From positions 195,872 to 259,871 of the forward strand of contig CAZKIO010000002.1 in NCBI GenBank assembly GCA_964552795.1: 64,000 bases of DNA, in the 5' to 3' direction. The notes below the pieces were generated by a model. The model worked only from the letters and a program-made list of their open reading frames with translations, did no database searches and was not told the origin of the DNA. Every line of letters begins with the position of its first letter. Positions within the stretch are counted from its first letter, which is position 1. Positions 51,908-60,768 of this stretch are shown here, piece by piece. A program made the translations under genes and the position numbers. The DNA comes from JAEUHZ01 sp964552795 (GTDB taxonomy: Bacteria; Planctomycetota; UBA1135; GCA-002686595).

Positions 51908-53290
51908 TCAACGCTCGGCGTGCGCGGCGATCGCACCGCGAATCCAGACGCGCACTTCGGCGCGCGACGGGACCGGTCCGTCCAGGCCGGCGGGGGACGA
52001 CTCGGTGAACCGGCGGACGAGGGTCTCGGCGTCGGCGCGTGCCAGCGCCGCTACGTCCTCGATGCCCGCGACGGCCAGCCAGCCCACGCCGCGGGAGCCC
52101 AGGCCGCGCACCTGCATGAGCCGCGCGCACCTGGACCACGACGCCATCGAACTCTCGGCGATGCCGATCGCGCACATCCCGGCGTGTCGCGCGCTCTCGG
52201 GGTGCGCGCCGGGCGCGGTCGCGGAGAGCCAGCGTTCGACGCGACCCAGGCCCACGCGCTCGAGGCAGTCGACGAAGCGCGGGTCGATGCCCGGGATCCC
52301 GGCCACGCAGGGCGTCGTCGCGCGGACCGTGCGCGCGTTCAAGCCGATCAGTCCCGGGCCCGACACGGCGAGCGCGCACGCCGACCCCAGGAGCACCGCG
52401 CGACTGCGCGCGGGACGCGCGGGGAGGGACGGATCCCACTCGGCCACGGTGCCCAGCACGACGACGAGGCGCGCGAACGAGACGCAGGCCAGCGCGAACG
52501 GCAGGAAGCCGACGAAGCCGAGCCACGGCATCTCGAAGACCTTGGCCTCCTCGAAGCCGGGCACCGTATAGATCCAGCGCGCGTCCGCCGGCCAGTTGAG
52601 CGCCTCCCACAGTCCTCCAGCCAGCGCGCCGGCGGCGAGGGTGCGCAGGATCGGGCGCGGATCGCCGCGCGACCAGGCGAGCAGCAGCGACGGTTCCCCG
52701 CGCCGCAGGAGGTACGGCTCGCACGCGAGCGGGACGGCGCCCCAGATCAGCGGATAGGCCCAGTCGGGGAATGCGAGCGGCAGCAAGAGGCAGGCGACGC
52801 CTGCGACGACCAGCGCGCGCGCCGCGCGCGCGCTCACCCGGAACGTCGCGGTTCGCGCGCGCTCGACGAAGCCGCCGGCGGCGAGCGCTGCGCGCAGCGC
52901 GACCACACCCGGCAACACGGTCGCGAAGGCCGCGAGCGGTCCCACCCAGCGCGACACCCAGTCTCCCGGGACTCCGACGTAGTACCAGTTCTCCAGGCGC
53001 AGGTTGACGATCTCGAAGAACAGCCAGAACGGCGCGGACGCGGCCGCCAGCCCCAGGAACGGTCCGGGCCGCGACAGCAGGAGCGAGCGGCCGGCGCGCA
53101 GGTGGACGCACGCATCGAGGATCGCGATCAGCGACCACCACGCGATCAGGTACCACAGGTCCGGCGCCCACAGGCGTGCGCCGGACAGGTCGACGGCACC
53201 GGCCGCCAGCACGACGCAGCCGGCGCCCAGCAATGCGAGAGCCGCGGCGCGCCGCGGCTCCTGTGTGCCTCTCCCGCGGTGAGCGTCCAC
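51908..53290 (-). CDS. Polytopic membrane protein with C-terminal helix-hairpin-helix domain
   Basis: A 460-residue protein from GTG 53290. About nine hydrophobic helices fill the first ~330 residues: RAAALALLGAGCVVLAAGAV, DLWYLIAWWSLIAILDAC, AFATVLPGVVALRAALAAGG, LVVAGVACLLLPLAFPDWAY, LPFALACVSFARLVVVLG and others. The last ~120 residues carry a helix-hairpin-helix-like segment (LMQVRGLGSRGVGWLAVAGI, EDVAALARADAETLVRRFT), as in DUF4332-type proteins. I do not recognise a function for the membrane part. A DNA- or protein-binding HhH attached to a membrane domain is unusual. It lies 18 nt after the TPR gene stop and 32 nt before addB on the same strand. Confidence 0.72.
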   Translation of the reverse strand: MDAHRGRGTQEPRRAAALALLGAGCVVLAAGAVDLSGARLWAPDLWYLIAWWSLIAILDACVHLRAGRSLLLSRPGPFLGLAAASAPFWLFFEIVNLRLENWYYVGVPGDWVSRWVGPLAAFATVLPGVVALRAALAAGGFVERARTATFRVSARAARALVVAGVACLLLPLAFPDWAYPLIWGAVPLACEPYLLRRGEPSLLLAWSRGDPRPILRTLAAGALAGGLWEALNWPADARWIYTVPGFEEAKVFEMPWLGFVGFLPFALACVSFARLVVVLGTVAEWDPSLPARPARSRAVLLGSACALAVSGPGLIGLNARTVRATTPCVAGIPGIDPRFVDCLERVGLGRVERWLSATAPGAHPESARHAGMCAIGIAESSMASWSRCARLMQVRGLGSRGVGWLAVAGIEDVAALARADAETLVRRFTESSPAGLDGPVPSRAEVRVWIRGAIAAHAER

Positions 53291-53308
53291 CGCGTTCCAG
53301 CCTAGCGC

Positions 53309-54202
53309 TCAGTGCGCCTGCGCGTCCTGGATCTTCTGCGCGAGCTCGGCGTTGCCGGGGAACATCGAGAGGCCCTTCTGCCACGTCGCGATCGCCTTGT
53401 CGCTCGCGCCCATCTGCTGGTGCAGGTTGCCCATCAGGAGATAGGTCTGCGCCATGCCCGTGTGCTTGGTCTGCGACTCCTGCTGCGCGGCGAGCGTCTC
53501 GAAGTGCTTGATGGCCTCGGCCTGCTTGCCGAAGACCGGCGGCCAGAACGAGAGGCTCACCGCTTTCTGGAAGCGCGCCTGCCAGTGGTGGTCGTCGATC
53601 GCGAGCGCAGCGTCGAAGGCGCGGTCGGCCTTGGTCGCCCACACCCCCGCATCGGGGCCGGCGCCGGCGCGGAAGACCTTCTGCAGATAGGCCTCGCCCA
53701 GCTCCGTCTGCGCGTCCGGATCGTTGCCGCGCGCCGCGGCGCGCTCCTCGAACAGGCGCACCAGCTCGTCGAGGCGGCCGGCCTTCTCGACCTCCTTCCA
53801 CAGGGCCTGCGCCTTGTCCCAGGCGATCTCGCCGCCGAGCAGCGTGTCGATCGCCGCCTGCGCGGAGACACCGGCGGCGGGCGCGGTGCCTTCCGCGGCG
53901 GCGAGCGTCTCGCTCGTCGCGGCGAGCGGGTCAGCCGCGCGCGGGCCGCGCTCGACGGCGCTGCGTGCCGCGGACGCGGACATGTCCGCGACCGAGAGGC
54001 GCAACTCCTCGACGGCGCGCTCCACGGCGGCAGTCCGCCGGTCGATGGCCACCAGCGCGCCGGACAGCTTCGCGTCCGGTTCGATGCCCTGCGGCGCGGG
54101 CGCGGCGGCGACGGGTTCGGCCGCGCCGAAGCGGCCGCCGAGCCAGCCTCCCAGAAGGCCGAAGACCAGCGCGACGAGAGAGATCAGGACAGCGTTCTTC
54201 AT
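53309..54202 (-). CDS. Membrane-anchored TPR protein
   Basis: A 297-residue protein from ATG 54202. An N-terminal hydrophobic helix (NAVLISLVALVFGLLGGWLG) anchors it. A linker of low complexity (AAEPVAAAPAPQG) and a coiled segment (AIDRRTAAVERAVEELRLSV) follow. Residues about 115-297 contain TPR-like pairs: LVRLFEERAAARGNDPDAQT, LGEAYLQKVFRAGAG, YLLMGNLHQQMGASDKAIAT and WQKGLSMFPGNAELAQKI. It would serve as an extracytoplasmic protein-interaction scaffold. It follows the FecR-like gene by 45 nt on the same strand, suggesting it belongs to the same regulated unit. No enzyme motif. Confidence 0.78.
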   Translation of the reverse strand: MKNAVLISLVALVFGLLGGWLGGRFGAAEPVAAAPAPQGIEPDAKLSGALVAIDRRTAAVERAVEELRLSVADMSASAARSAVERGPRAADPLAATSETLAAAEGTAPAAGVSAQAAIDTLLGGEIAWDKAQALWKEVEKAGRLDELVRLFEERAAARGNDPDAQTELGEAYLQKVFRAGAGPDAGVWATKADRAFDAALAIDDHHWQARFQKAVSLSFWPPVFGKQAEAIKHFETLAAQQESQTKHTGMAQTYLLMGNLHQQMGASDKAIATWQKGLSMFPGNAELAQKIQDAQAH

Positions 54203-54247
54203 GGTTGGAGGGACTCCGTGGCAGATGGATGCGGGCGTTGCGACGGC

Positions 54248-56731
54248 TCAGCGCGAGCCGACGGTGAACTTCAGGGTGCGGCGCTCGCCGGCGGCGAGGT
54301 CGACGTGCTGCGCGGGTGCAGCGCCGGCCTCGACGCTCCAGCGGCCGGGAGCGAGGCCCGCCGCGCGGTAGCGGCCGCCGGCATCCGTGCGGTCGTCGGG
54401 CGCGAACTGGCGGACGCGACCCGCGGCGTCCGTGAACCGCACCGGACGCCCCGCGAGCGGCTTCCCGTCGGCGTCGACGAGCTGCACCTCGAGCGCCGCG
54501 CCCGGCTCGAGGCGCGCCTCGACCTGGAGCGCCGAACCGGATTCCAGCCACAGCTGATCGAGGAAGCGCGCGGCCACGAGATCGTCCTGCGCGTGGATCG
54601 ACAGCGCGTAGCTGCGCGCGGAAAGGCCCTCGAACTCGAAGGAACCGTCGGGGTCGGCCTGCGTGCGACCCAGGAACTCGCTCTCCGGCTCGCGGTCGGC
54701 GAGCAGGATGATCCAGGCACCGCCAACGGCGGCGCCGTCGGGTCCCAGCACGCGGCCGCGGATCCGCCCGGCCGGCAGCACGATGTCGTGGCGCATCTCG
54801 GGAAGGAGCGGGATCTCGATCGCGCCGGCCGAGACGAAGCTCGTGCCCAGCGAACGTCCTGTGTAGATCCGATAGGAACCCGGATCGACGCCGGCGAAGG
54901 CGAACGAGCCGTCGGCGCCCGTGCGCTCCGCGATCCAGCCGCCGGCCACGTCCGCGCCCTCGCGCTGCAGCATCACGTCCAGCGCGGGGACGGGAACGCC
55001 CGAGGGATTCTTGACGGTGCCGACCAGGCGCGTGCGCTGCACGGTGGGGCCCAGATCGGCGCGCGTGCGCCCGCCGGCCGCCAGGAGGGCCTCGCGCACC
55101 GCCGGCACGCCGCTCGCTTGCGCGGCGCGGTCGACGCAGAACACGACGTAGCTGCCGGCCGGCAGTCCGCCGATCTCGTAGCGGCCGTCCGCGTCGGCCT
55201 GCGCGGTCCCGTAGCTCATCCGGTCGTAGGGCGGCTCCAGGTCGATCCGGCTCGCGATCACGCGCGCGCCGGGCCAGGCCGAGCCGTCGTCGCGCAGCAC
55301 CAGGCCTTCGATCGCCCCCGAGTTTCCCAGTCGCAGTTCGACCGCGGCGGGTTCGGTGCCCGGCTCGACGGGGATCTCGCGGATCCACTGCGCGGCGTGA
55401 TCGGCGTGCGATGCGCGCACGCGGTGGCGCCCGGGAGGCAGGTTCGCGATGTGGAACGCCCCGTCGGCGTGCGTGCGCGCCGACGCCAGCCAGCGCGGCA
55501 GGTCCGGTTCGGGCTCGAAGGGCAGGACCTGGGCCGGAACGAGGTTCTCCACGAGCACCCAGGCATCGGCGAGAGGCGCTCCGTCCGCCGCGGACACGAC
55601 GCGGCCGCGCAGCGCGGTGCCGCGCGCCAACGCGATCTCCACCGCGTGCGCCGTCGTTCCGGCGGACAGATCGAGAGCCGACCGGCGCACGACCGCGAAG
55701 CCTTCGGCCTCGACGAAGAGGTCGTAGCGGCCGGGCACGAGTCCGTCGATCGCGAACCCCGCGGCGTCGGCGTGCTCGGACGTCTCGGGGAAGCTGACCT
55801 GGGGCAGGCGCATGTGACGCAGCAGGCTGACGCGGTAGCGCGCGGGCGGCGCGACGTCCTCCTCGTAGATCAACCGCACCGCGAGCCGCGCCCGCGACGG
55901 ATCGTGCGGGATCGTCTCCACCGGCGTCTCCACGGGGGCCGCCCCCTCGATCGAGGTGCGCGCGACCGCGGCACCCTCGGCCGCCGCCAGGCCCGCGGCG
56001 GCGGTCACGACGCGGCCCCCGCGCAGGTGCGTGCGCTCCCCCGGGACGAGATCGACGCGCGGGTCCGCGACGATCCACGCGCGGCCGTCGTCCAGCTCCA
56101 CCGCTGCGCACGGCTGGCCGGCGGGATCGACGGCGTCGGATTCGACGCGCAGGCGGCCCGCGCCGAGCTCGACGCGTCCGTGGAGCGTGTCCACGCCCCA
56201 GGCGGCGCCGCCCGGCGCGCGATCCACGTCCACCGTCCCGTTCCGGACGGCCACGTCGCGCGCGCCTGCCTCGCGCGCCGCGGTCACGGCGGCGCGCGAG
56301 CGCGGCTGCAACTCGACGCTGCCCGCGGAGGCGAAGCGGATCGCCGCGCCCGACGCGGCGGGGGTCGCGACCTCGAGCGGTCCGTCCCCGCCGACGATCC
56401 CGGCGCGCAACTCGTCGGCGCGCGCCGGCCGCCAGCCGTCGGCGGTCGCCACGGCGACGTCGCCCTCGGCGAGGATGTCGTCGATCGTGCGCGTGCCGGC
56501 ACCGCGCAGGATCCAGGCGATCGCGGCGCTCACCAGGAGGACGAGCGCGGCGGCGAGCCACCGGCGCTGCACGGGCGCGAGGCGCCGCGGCGCCGCGCCG
56601 GCGCCGCGCAGTTCCCGGCCCAGACGCGCCCGCAGCCGTGCGGAGAACGCGGCCGAGGGCTGCACGGGCAGCCAACTGCGCGCGAACAAGAGGCGCAGGT
56701 TGTGCTCCAGGACGTCGTGCGGTGCGTTCAC
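54248..56731 (-). CDS. FecR-like protein with carboxypeptidase-regulatory repeats
   Basis: An 827-residue protein started at GTG 56731, 4 nt inside the sigma stop. The first ~57 residues are cytoplasmic and anti-sigma-like (DVLEHNLRLLFARSWLPVQP). A transmembrane helix follows (58-76, WLAAALVLLVSAAIAWILRG). A FecR-type beta domain spans about 80-235 (VATADGWRPARADELRAG, AIRFASAGSVELQPRSRAAV, VRNGTVDVDRAPGG). The rest is five or six carboxypeptidase-regulatory-like modules: ALRGRVVSAADGAPLADAWV, AIEGLVLRDDGSAWPGARVI, RLVGTVKNPSGVPVPALDVM, RIRGRVLGPDGAAVGGAWII and ALEVQLVDADGKPLAGRPVR. The layout suggests a membrane anti-sigma with a long periplasmic sensor. Confidence 0.85.
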   Translation of the reverse strand: MNAPHDVLEHNLRLLFARSWLPVQPSAAFSARLRARLGRELRGAGAAPRRLAPVQRRWLAAALVLLVSAAIAWILRGAGTRTIDDILAEGDVAVATADGWRPARADELRAGIVGGDGPLEVATPAASGAAIRFASAGSVELQPRSRAAVTAAREAGARDVAVRNGTVDVDRAPGGAAWGVDTLHGRVELGAGRLRVESDAVDPAGQPCAAVELDDGRAWIVADPRVDLVPGERTHLRGGRVVTAAAGLAAAEGAAVARTSIEGAAPVETPVETIPHDPSRARLAVRLIYEEDVAPPARYRVSLLRHMRLPQVSFPETSEHADAAGFAIDGLVPGRYDLFVEAEGFAVVRRSALDLSAGTTAHAVEIALARGTALRGRVVSAADGAPLADAWVLVENLVPAQVLPFEPEPDLPRWLASARTHADGAFHIANLPPGRHRVRASHADHAAQWIREIPVEPGTEPAAVELRLGNSGAIEGLVLRDDGSAWPGARVIASRIDLEPPYDRMSYGTAQADADGRYEIGGLPAGSYVVFCVDRAAQASGVPAVREALLAAGGRTRADLGPTVQRTRLVGTVKNPSGVPVPALDVMLQREGADVAGGWIAERTGADGSFAFAGVDPGSYRIYTGRSLGTSFVSAGAIEIPLLPEMRHDIVLPAGRIRGRVLGPDGAAVGGAWIILLADREPESEFLGRTQADPDGSFEFEGLSARSYALSIHAQDDLVAARFLDQLWLESGSALQVEARLEPGAALEVQLVDADGKPLAGRPVRFTDAAGRVRQFAPDDRTDAGGRYRAAGLAPGRWSVEAGAAPAQHVDLAAGERRTLKFTVGSR

Positions 56732-57345
56732 GCGTCACCTCCCCGGCGCCGCGCCACGACCTCGAACACGCGCGCGAAGGCCACGCGGGCGCGCGTCAGG
56801 AGCGATTCCGCCGCCTTCGCGCTGCGGCCGTCGTGCGCGGCGATCTCGGCCGTCGAACGGCCGTCGACGTACTTCGCGAGCAGAGCACGCTGGTAGTCCT
56901 CGGGCAGGGAGGACAGCGCCGCGCCCACCAGCTCGCGCGTCTCCTCGCGCTCCAGGAGGTGTTCGGGCAGCGGCTCGCGCGCGACCTCGGCCAGGATCGC
57001 GTCGATCTCGCCGCTGGCGCTCTCCAGCGCGTCGTCGATCGAGAGCGGCTTGCGCGACCGGCGCGCGCTGCGGACCTTGTTGCGCGCGATCCCGACCAGC
57101 CAGGCGCGCAGGGACGAGCGGCCGTCGAAGCCGCCCATGGTCTGGAGCGCCGTGAGGAACGTGTCCTGGACGACGTCCTCGACGAGCTGGCGGTCGCGGC
57201 CCACGCGGAAGTGGACGAACTGGTAGACGGGGGTCAGGTGCTCGTCGAGCAGGTCGCCGGCGGCCTGCGCGTCGCCGCGCAGGATCCGGTCGCGCAGCGA
57301 GAGGTCGGCGGGCGTGGGGACGGGCGTGGGGATCGGGGTGGCCAT
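56728..57345 (-). CDS. ECF RNA polymerase sigma factor (FecR-coupled)
   Basis: A 205-residue ECF sigma factor from ATG 57345 (MATPIPTPVPTPADLSLRDR). The threonine/proline-rich first residues are variable. Region 2 shows LVEDVVQDTFLTALQTMGGF and GRSSLRAWLVGIARNKVRSA; region 4 shows LPEDYQRALLAKYVDGRSTA, with EIAAHDGRSAKAAESLLTRA next. Its stop overlaps the start of the FecR-like gene by 4 nt, the common arrangement of cell-surface signalling sigmas and their membrane regulators. It lies on the same strand as the following membrane and addAB genes, but there is no evidence that they are its targets. Confidence 0.93.
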   Translation of the reverse strand: MATPIPTPVPTPADLSLRDRILRGDAQAAGDLLDEHLTPVYQFVHFRVGRDRQLVEDVVQDTFLTALQTMGGFDGRSSLRAWLVGIARNKVRSARRSRKPLSIDDALESASGEIDAILAEVAREPLPEHLLEREETRELVGAALSSLPEDYQRALLAKYVDGRSTAEIAAHDGRSAKAAESLLTRARVAFARVFEVVARRRGGDA

Positions 57346-57418
57346 GGGGTACGCACACAGGGTGCCGCGGGCCGGGCGGATCCTCCGCGGATTCGCGCGA
57401 TTCCCGCGGGTCCGGTGC

Positions 57419-59200
57419 TCAGGGTCGGACGGCGTGGACCTCGACGACGGGTCCCAGCGCGCGCGCCCCCGCCAGGCGCCATGCGAACGACGCCTCGCCG
57501 CGCCATTCGTCGCCCTGGTCGCGCACGAGGACGGGCCGCTCGTCGCCCGCGTCCCGGCGCTGCGGCGAGAAGCGCGCGACGACGCCGTCCGACAGCGCGT
57601 CGCAGAGGCGCGCGATGGGCGGGCGGCGCGCGCGGTCGGAAGCGTCGAGCAAGAGGCGCCGTGCCCCGAGCGCGCGCGCGCCGGCGGCCGCGTCGCGGAC
57701 GAAGTCTCCGGGCGCGCTCGCGGGGCTCGGTCGCAGCGTGAAGAGGTCGGTGCTCGCGGCAAGGCGCGCCGCGTCGGGGAGGCGCGACTGGTAGGCCACC
57801 CAGGGCGGCGCCCAGGGTTCGCCGGGCGGCGAGCGGTACGCGCCGATCGCGGCGGCCGAGCGCAGCACGGGGACGTCCAGGCTGACCAGCGTGGCGGTCG
57901 GTGCGGGCCGCGCGCGGAGGAACGCGGCGGTCTCCTCGAGCGTGTCGGGGCGCGTCCACAGGACGGCGAGGTGCGCGCACAGGGCGAACGGCACGATCAC
58001 GCTGGCCGCGGCCGCGGCGATCGCCGCGCGGCGCGTCATCCGGGCGCGTTCGGCCCACGCGCCGCACCCCGCGACCGCGGCGATCGCCAGGAACGGGACG
58101 AGGTGCAGCAGGTAGCGCGGGAACGTGATCGCGTAGGCGCCGAACGCCAGCAGATAGGGCCCGGCGAACGCGAGCACGATCCACAGGTCGGCGCGCCGGC
58201 GCACGCGTTCGCGCCAGCTTGCTCCGTCCGGGTCCCTGGGCCGGCGGCGCAAGAACCAGCCCGCCGCACCGAACACGACGAGCAGGCACAGCACGGGATC
58301 GAGGCTCCACAGCGTGTGCGCCAGCACCAGCGCGCCGCTGCCGTCGAACTGCGCGACGCCGACGCTGGCCTGCCCCAGGAGCGCGTGACCGCCCAGTGCG
58401 GCGCGCCCGGTCGCGCCCTCCGGCCGCGGGAGGAACGCGAACGGATAGAACGCGACGACCGCCGCGGCCACCAGCGCCAGCGCGGCGGCGCACCGCGCGT
58501 GCGCCGCGAGCGCGCTCGCGCGCGGATCCGTGCGGCGGCGCAGGACGTGCGCGACGAGCAGCGGCGCCAGCAGCAGGAAGGCGTTCTGCAGGACGCCGAC
58601 CGCGGTCCCGATCGCCGCGCCGGCCGCGAGGTACGCCGGCCAGCCCGGCCGTTCGCGCAGGCGCAGGCAGGCCAGCACGCCCAGGGTCACCAGCGCGGCG
58701 GCGATGCCGTGCGGCCGCGCCTGCGGGGCGTACCACGTCGCGAGGAGGCTCGTGGCGGTCAGCCACGCCGCCCACGCGGCGCCGAGCGGCGACAGGAAGC
58801 GGCGCGCGATGCCGTAGGCGGCGAGCGGCGCCAGCAGCCCGATCCACACGCTCAGCCTGCGCAGCAGCACGTAGTCGTGGCCGGCATGCTCGAGTTGCGC
58901 TTCCAGCGACGCCTCCTCCGCCGGCGCCGGACGGGGCGCGATGAGCAGTGCGAGTCGCGGCACGAGGTGCGGGTAGAAGCCGAACGCCTCCTGCGCGGCG
59001 GCCGCCTCGGGCGGTCCGCGCAGGAGTTGCAGATGACCCGCCCAGACGCGCTCGTCCCCGTGGATGCGCGCCGGCAGCAATGCGCCGGTGCCCGGCAGGC
59101 GCAGGCACAGCGCCGCGAGCACGGCGGCCACGGCCAGCCACGGTCCCCAGCGCTGCGCGCGGTCGCGGTCTCGGGGGCCTGGTCGCGTGGGTTCCATCAT
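57419..59200 (-). CDS. Polytopic GT-C-type glycosyltransferase (PMT/ArnT-like)
   Basis: A 593-residue membrane protein from ATG 59200; a second ATG is one codon downstream. About 11 transmembrane helices are seen, e.g. WLAVAAVLAALCLRLPG, LSVWIGLLAPLAAYGIA, LVTLGVLACLRLRE, LVLAHTLWSLDPVLCLLVVF, YLLHLVPFLAIAAVAGCG. The first loop has HGDERVWAGHL, an acidic cluster after helix 1 as in GT-C enzymes such as protein mannosyl- or aminoarabinose transferases. The C-terminal ~150 residues are soluble, with repeated short beta segments. It would transfer a sugar from a lipid-linked donor to a periplasmic acceptor. There is no glycan gene next to it. The identity of sugar and acceptor is unknown. Confidence 0.78.
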   Translation of the reverse strand: MMEPTRPGPRDRDRAQRWGPWLAVAAVLAALCLRLPGTGALLPARIHGDERVWAGHLQLLRGPPEAAAAQEAFGFYPHLVPRLALLIAPRPAPAEEASLEAQLEHAGHDYVLLRRLSVWIGLLAPLAAYGIARRFLSPLGAAWAAWLTATSLLATWYAPQARPHGIAAALVTLGVLACLRLRERPGWPAYLAAGAAIGTAVGVLQNAFLLLAPLLVAHVLRRRTDPRASALAAHARCAAALALVAAAVVAFYPFAFLPRPEGATGRAALGGHALLGQASVGVAQFDGSGALVLAHTLWSLDPVLCLLVVFGAAGWFLRRRPRDPDGASWRERVRRRADLWIVLAFAGPYLLAFGAYAITFPRYLLHLVPFLAIAAVAGCGAWAERARMTRRAAIAAAAASVIVPFALCAHLAVLWTRPDTLEETAAFLRARPAPTATLVSLDVPVLRSAAAIGAYRSPPGEPWAPPWVAYQSRLPDAARLAASTDLFTLRPSPASAPGDFVRDAAAGARALGARRLLLDASDRARRPPIARLCDALSDGVVARFSPQRRDAGDERPVLVRDQGDEWRGEASFAWRLAGARALGPVVEVHAVRP

Positions 59201-59292
59201 CGGGCTCGCGCCTGGGGGCCGCCGGCGCCGGGCGACCGGCGGGACGCGGGCCTTTGCTTCCTCACCGCCGGCCTCCGTAGACTCGCGCCATC

Positions 59293-59889
59293 ATGTCCAA
59301 TCCGCGCATCGCTGCTCTGGTCTTCGGTCTGATTCCGTTCCTCGCGGGCTGCGACGAGGACAACACGTTGTCGCTGCGCCTGCAGGTGCGCCCGGATCTC
59401 TCGGGCACGATCGTCGCGAGTTCCCTGGCGCTCCCGTCCGGCCCCGGGGCGGTCGAGGAGCAGGCGGTCGGCGCCGCGTTCGACCGTCGCGCCGAACTGC
59501 AGGGCGCGACCGGGCGCTTCGCGGCGCTCACGGGCCTCAAGATCGGGGACATCCAGTTCGCGGGCGGCACCCCCGAGGGCGGACTGCGCTGGATGCGCGT
59601 CGAGCTCGGGATGGGCGCGAATGCCAGGTGGTGCGACCTCTTCCTGCCGCTGTCCGAGGCGGACCGGCGCGCGGCGGCGCAGGCCTTCGACCCCAGCGGC
59701 AGCGCGAAGGACGTCGGCAAGGTGCTGAAGATCGAGGTCGAGCTGCCCTCCGACGTCATCGGCAACGGCGCGACGGGCAAGGTGCGCGGCACGAAGAACA
59801 ACTCCGACGGCGCGACCGCCACGCTGATCGTCCCCATCGCGGCGGCCCGCGAGGGGACCGAGCCGCTCGTGTGGCACCTGACGTGGTGA
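59293..59889 (+). CDS. Lipoprotein of unknown function, 198 aa
   Basis: A protein from ATG 59293 with a clean lipoprotein signal (MSNPRIAALVFGLIPFLAGC, lipobox LAGC, Cys20). The mature part has a TLSLRLQVRPDLSGTIVASS beta start and a helical FLPLSEADRRAAAQAFDPSG insert, ending in TATLIVPIAAAREGTEPLVW. I do not recognise a family. The 92-nt spacer to the divergent GT-C gene must hold its promoter. It converges with the membrane-protein gene that follows (14 nt). Confidence 0.72.
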   Translation: MSNPRIAALVFGLIPFLAGCDEDNTLSLRLQVRPDLSGTIVASSLALPSGPGAVEEQAVGAAFDRRAELQGATGRFAALTGLKIGDIQFAGGTPEGGLRWMRVELGMGANARWCDLFLPLSEADRRAAAQAFDPSGSAKDVGKVLKIEVELPSDVIGNGATGKVRGTKNNSDGATATLIVPIAAAREGTEPLVWHLTW

Positions 59890-59903
59890 ATCGGCGCGCG
59901 CCT

Positions 59904-60734
59904 TCACGCGCGGGCCCACCACGCCAGCGCGACCGCCGCCGCGGCCGGCAGCGCCGCGGCGCAGGCCATGCGCGCGGCGGGTGAACGGCCCGCGGGCGGC
60001 GCGAACGGACCCGCCTGCGCGATCCACGGGGCGACGAACGCCGCCGCCAGGAGCAGCACGCAGGCCAGCGGGAGGTCGTAGGTCCGCGCGACGGCGATCA
60101 CGCCGCCGAACACGATCGCGGCGATGCCGACCGTGCCGCCGGAGAGGTGCGCGTCCGGACGCAGCCGAGCGAACACGAGCGCTCCCAGGAGCGCCGCGGC
60201 GGCGGCGCCGGCCTGGATCGCGAGCGTGATGCTGGCGTTGGCGAGCGCCGCCGCCGCGACGCCGCCGCCGGCGATGGTGAGCGCCAGCGGGACGGCGGGG
60301 CCGGCCCGCCGCGCGGCGAGCCGTTCGGCGGCCGACCACGCGGCGAAGAGCAGCACCACGCCGCCGAAAGCCGCGGCCAGCGGGATCGCGCCCGCGGGCG
60401 CCTCCACGCGCATCAGGCGCGGCGTCAGCACGCTGAAGAGCGCGACGTATGCGCGCGCAGCGAGCGGCTGGAACTGCGGGATCGCGCGCAGGGGCGCCAG
60501 TGCCGCGGCCGCGGCGACGAGCCACAGGATCCAGTCGCGCGCGGGGACCTCGCGGTCGGCCGAGGGCAGCGCGGGCAGGCCCAGGACCGCGACGTGCACG
60601 GCGCCGTAGCCCAGCGCGGTTGCCGCGGCGGCGAGCGCGTCGCCGGACACGGGATCCCAGGGCTCGCGCCGGCGCGTCCCGCACCAGGCCGCGCCCAGCG
60701 TCGCGAGCGCGGGAACGGCCAGCCAGAGCGTCAC
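59904..60734 (-). CDS. Polytopic membrane protein of unknown function
   Basis: A 276-residue protein from GTG 60734, almost entirely hydrophobic: about eight helices with short polar turns (TLWLAVPALATLGAAWCG, LGYGAVHVAVLGLPALP, WILWLVAAAAALAPLRAI, IPLAAAFGGVVLLFAAWSAA, VPLALTIAGGGVAAAALANA). Few conserved polar residues stand out; one R-Y-D segment (VARTYDLPLACVLLL) lies late. I cannot assign a function. It lies 34 nt after the YceI stop on the same strand, so it may be co-transcribed with it. It converges with the 198-aa lipoprotein. Confidence 0.6.
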   Translation of the reverse strand: MTLWLAVPALATLGAAWCGTRRREPWDPVSGDALAAAATALGYGAVHVAVLGLPALPSADREVPARDWILWLVAAAAALAPLRAIPQFQPLAARAYVALFSVLTPRLMRVEAPAGAIPLAAAFGGVVLLFAAWSAAERLAARRAGPAVPLALTIAGGGVAAAALANASITLAIQAGAAAAALLGALVFARLRPDAHLSGGTVGIAAIVFGGVIAVARTYDLPLACVLLLAAAFVAPWIAQAGPFAPPAGRSPAARMACAAALPAAAAVALAWWARA

Positions 60735-60768
60735 GCCCCGCGCGCCGCGGGCCGCGCGGACGGAGCGT

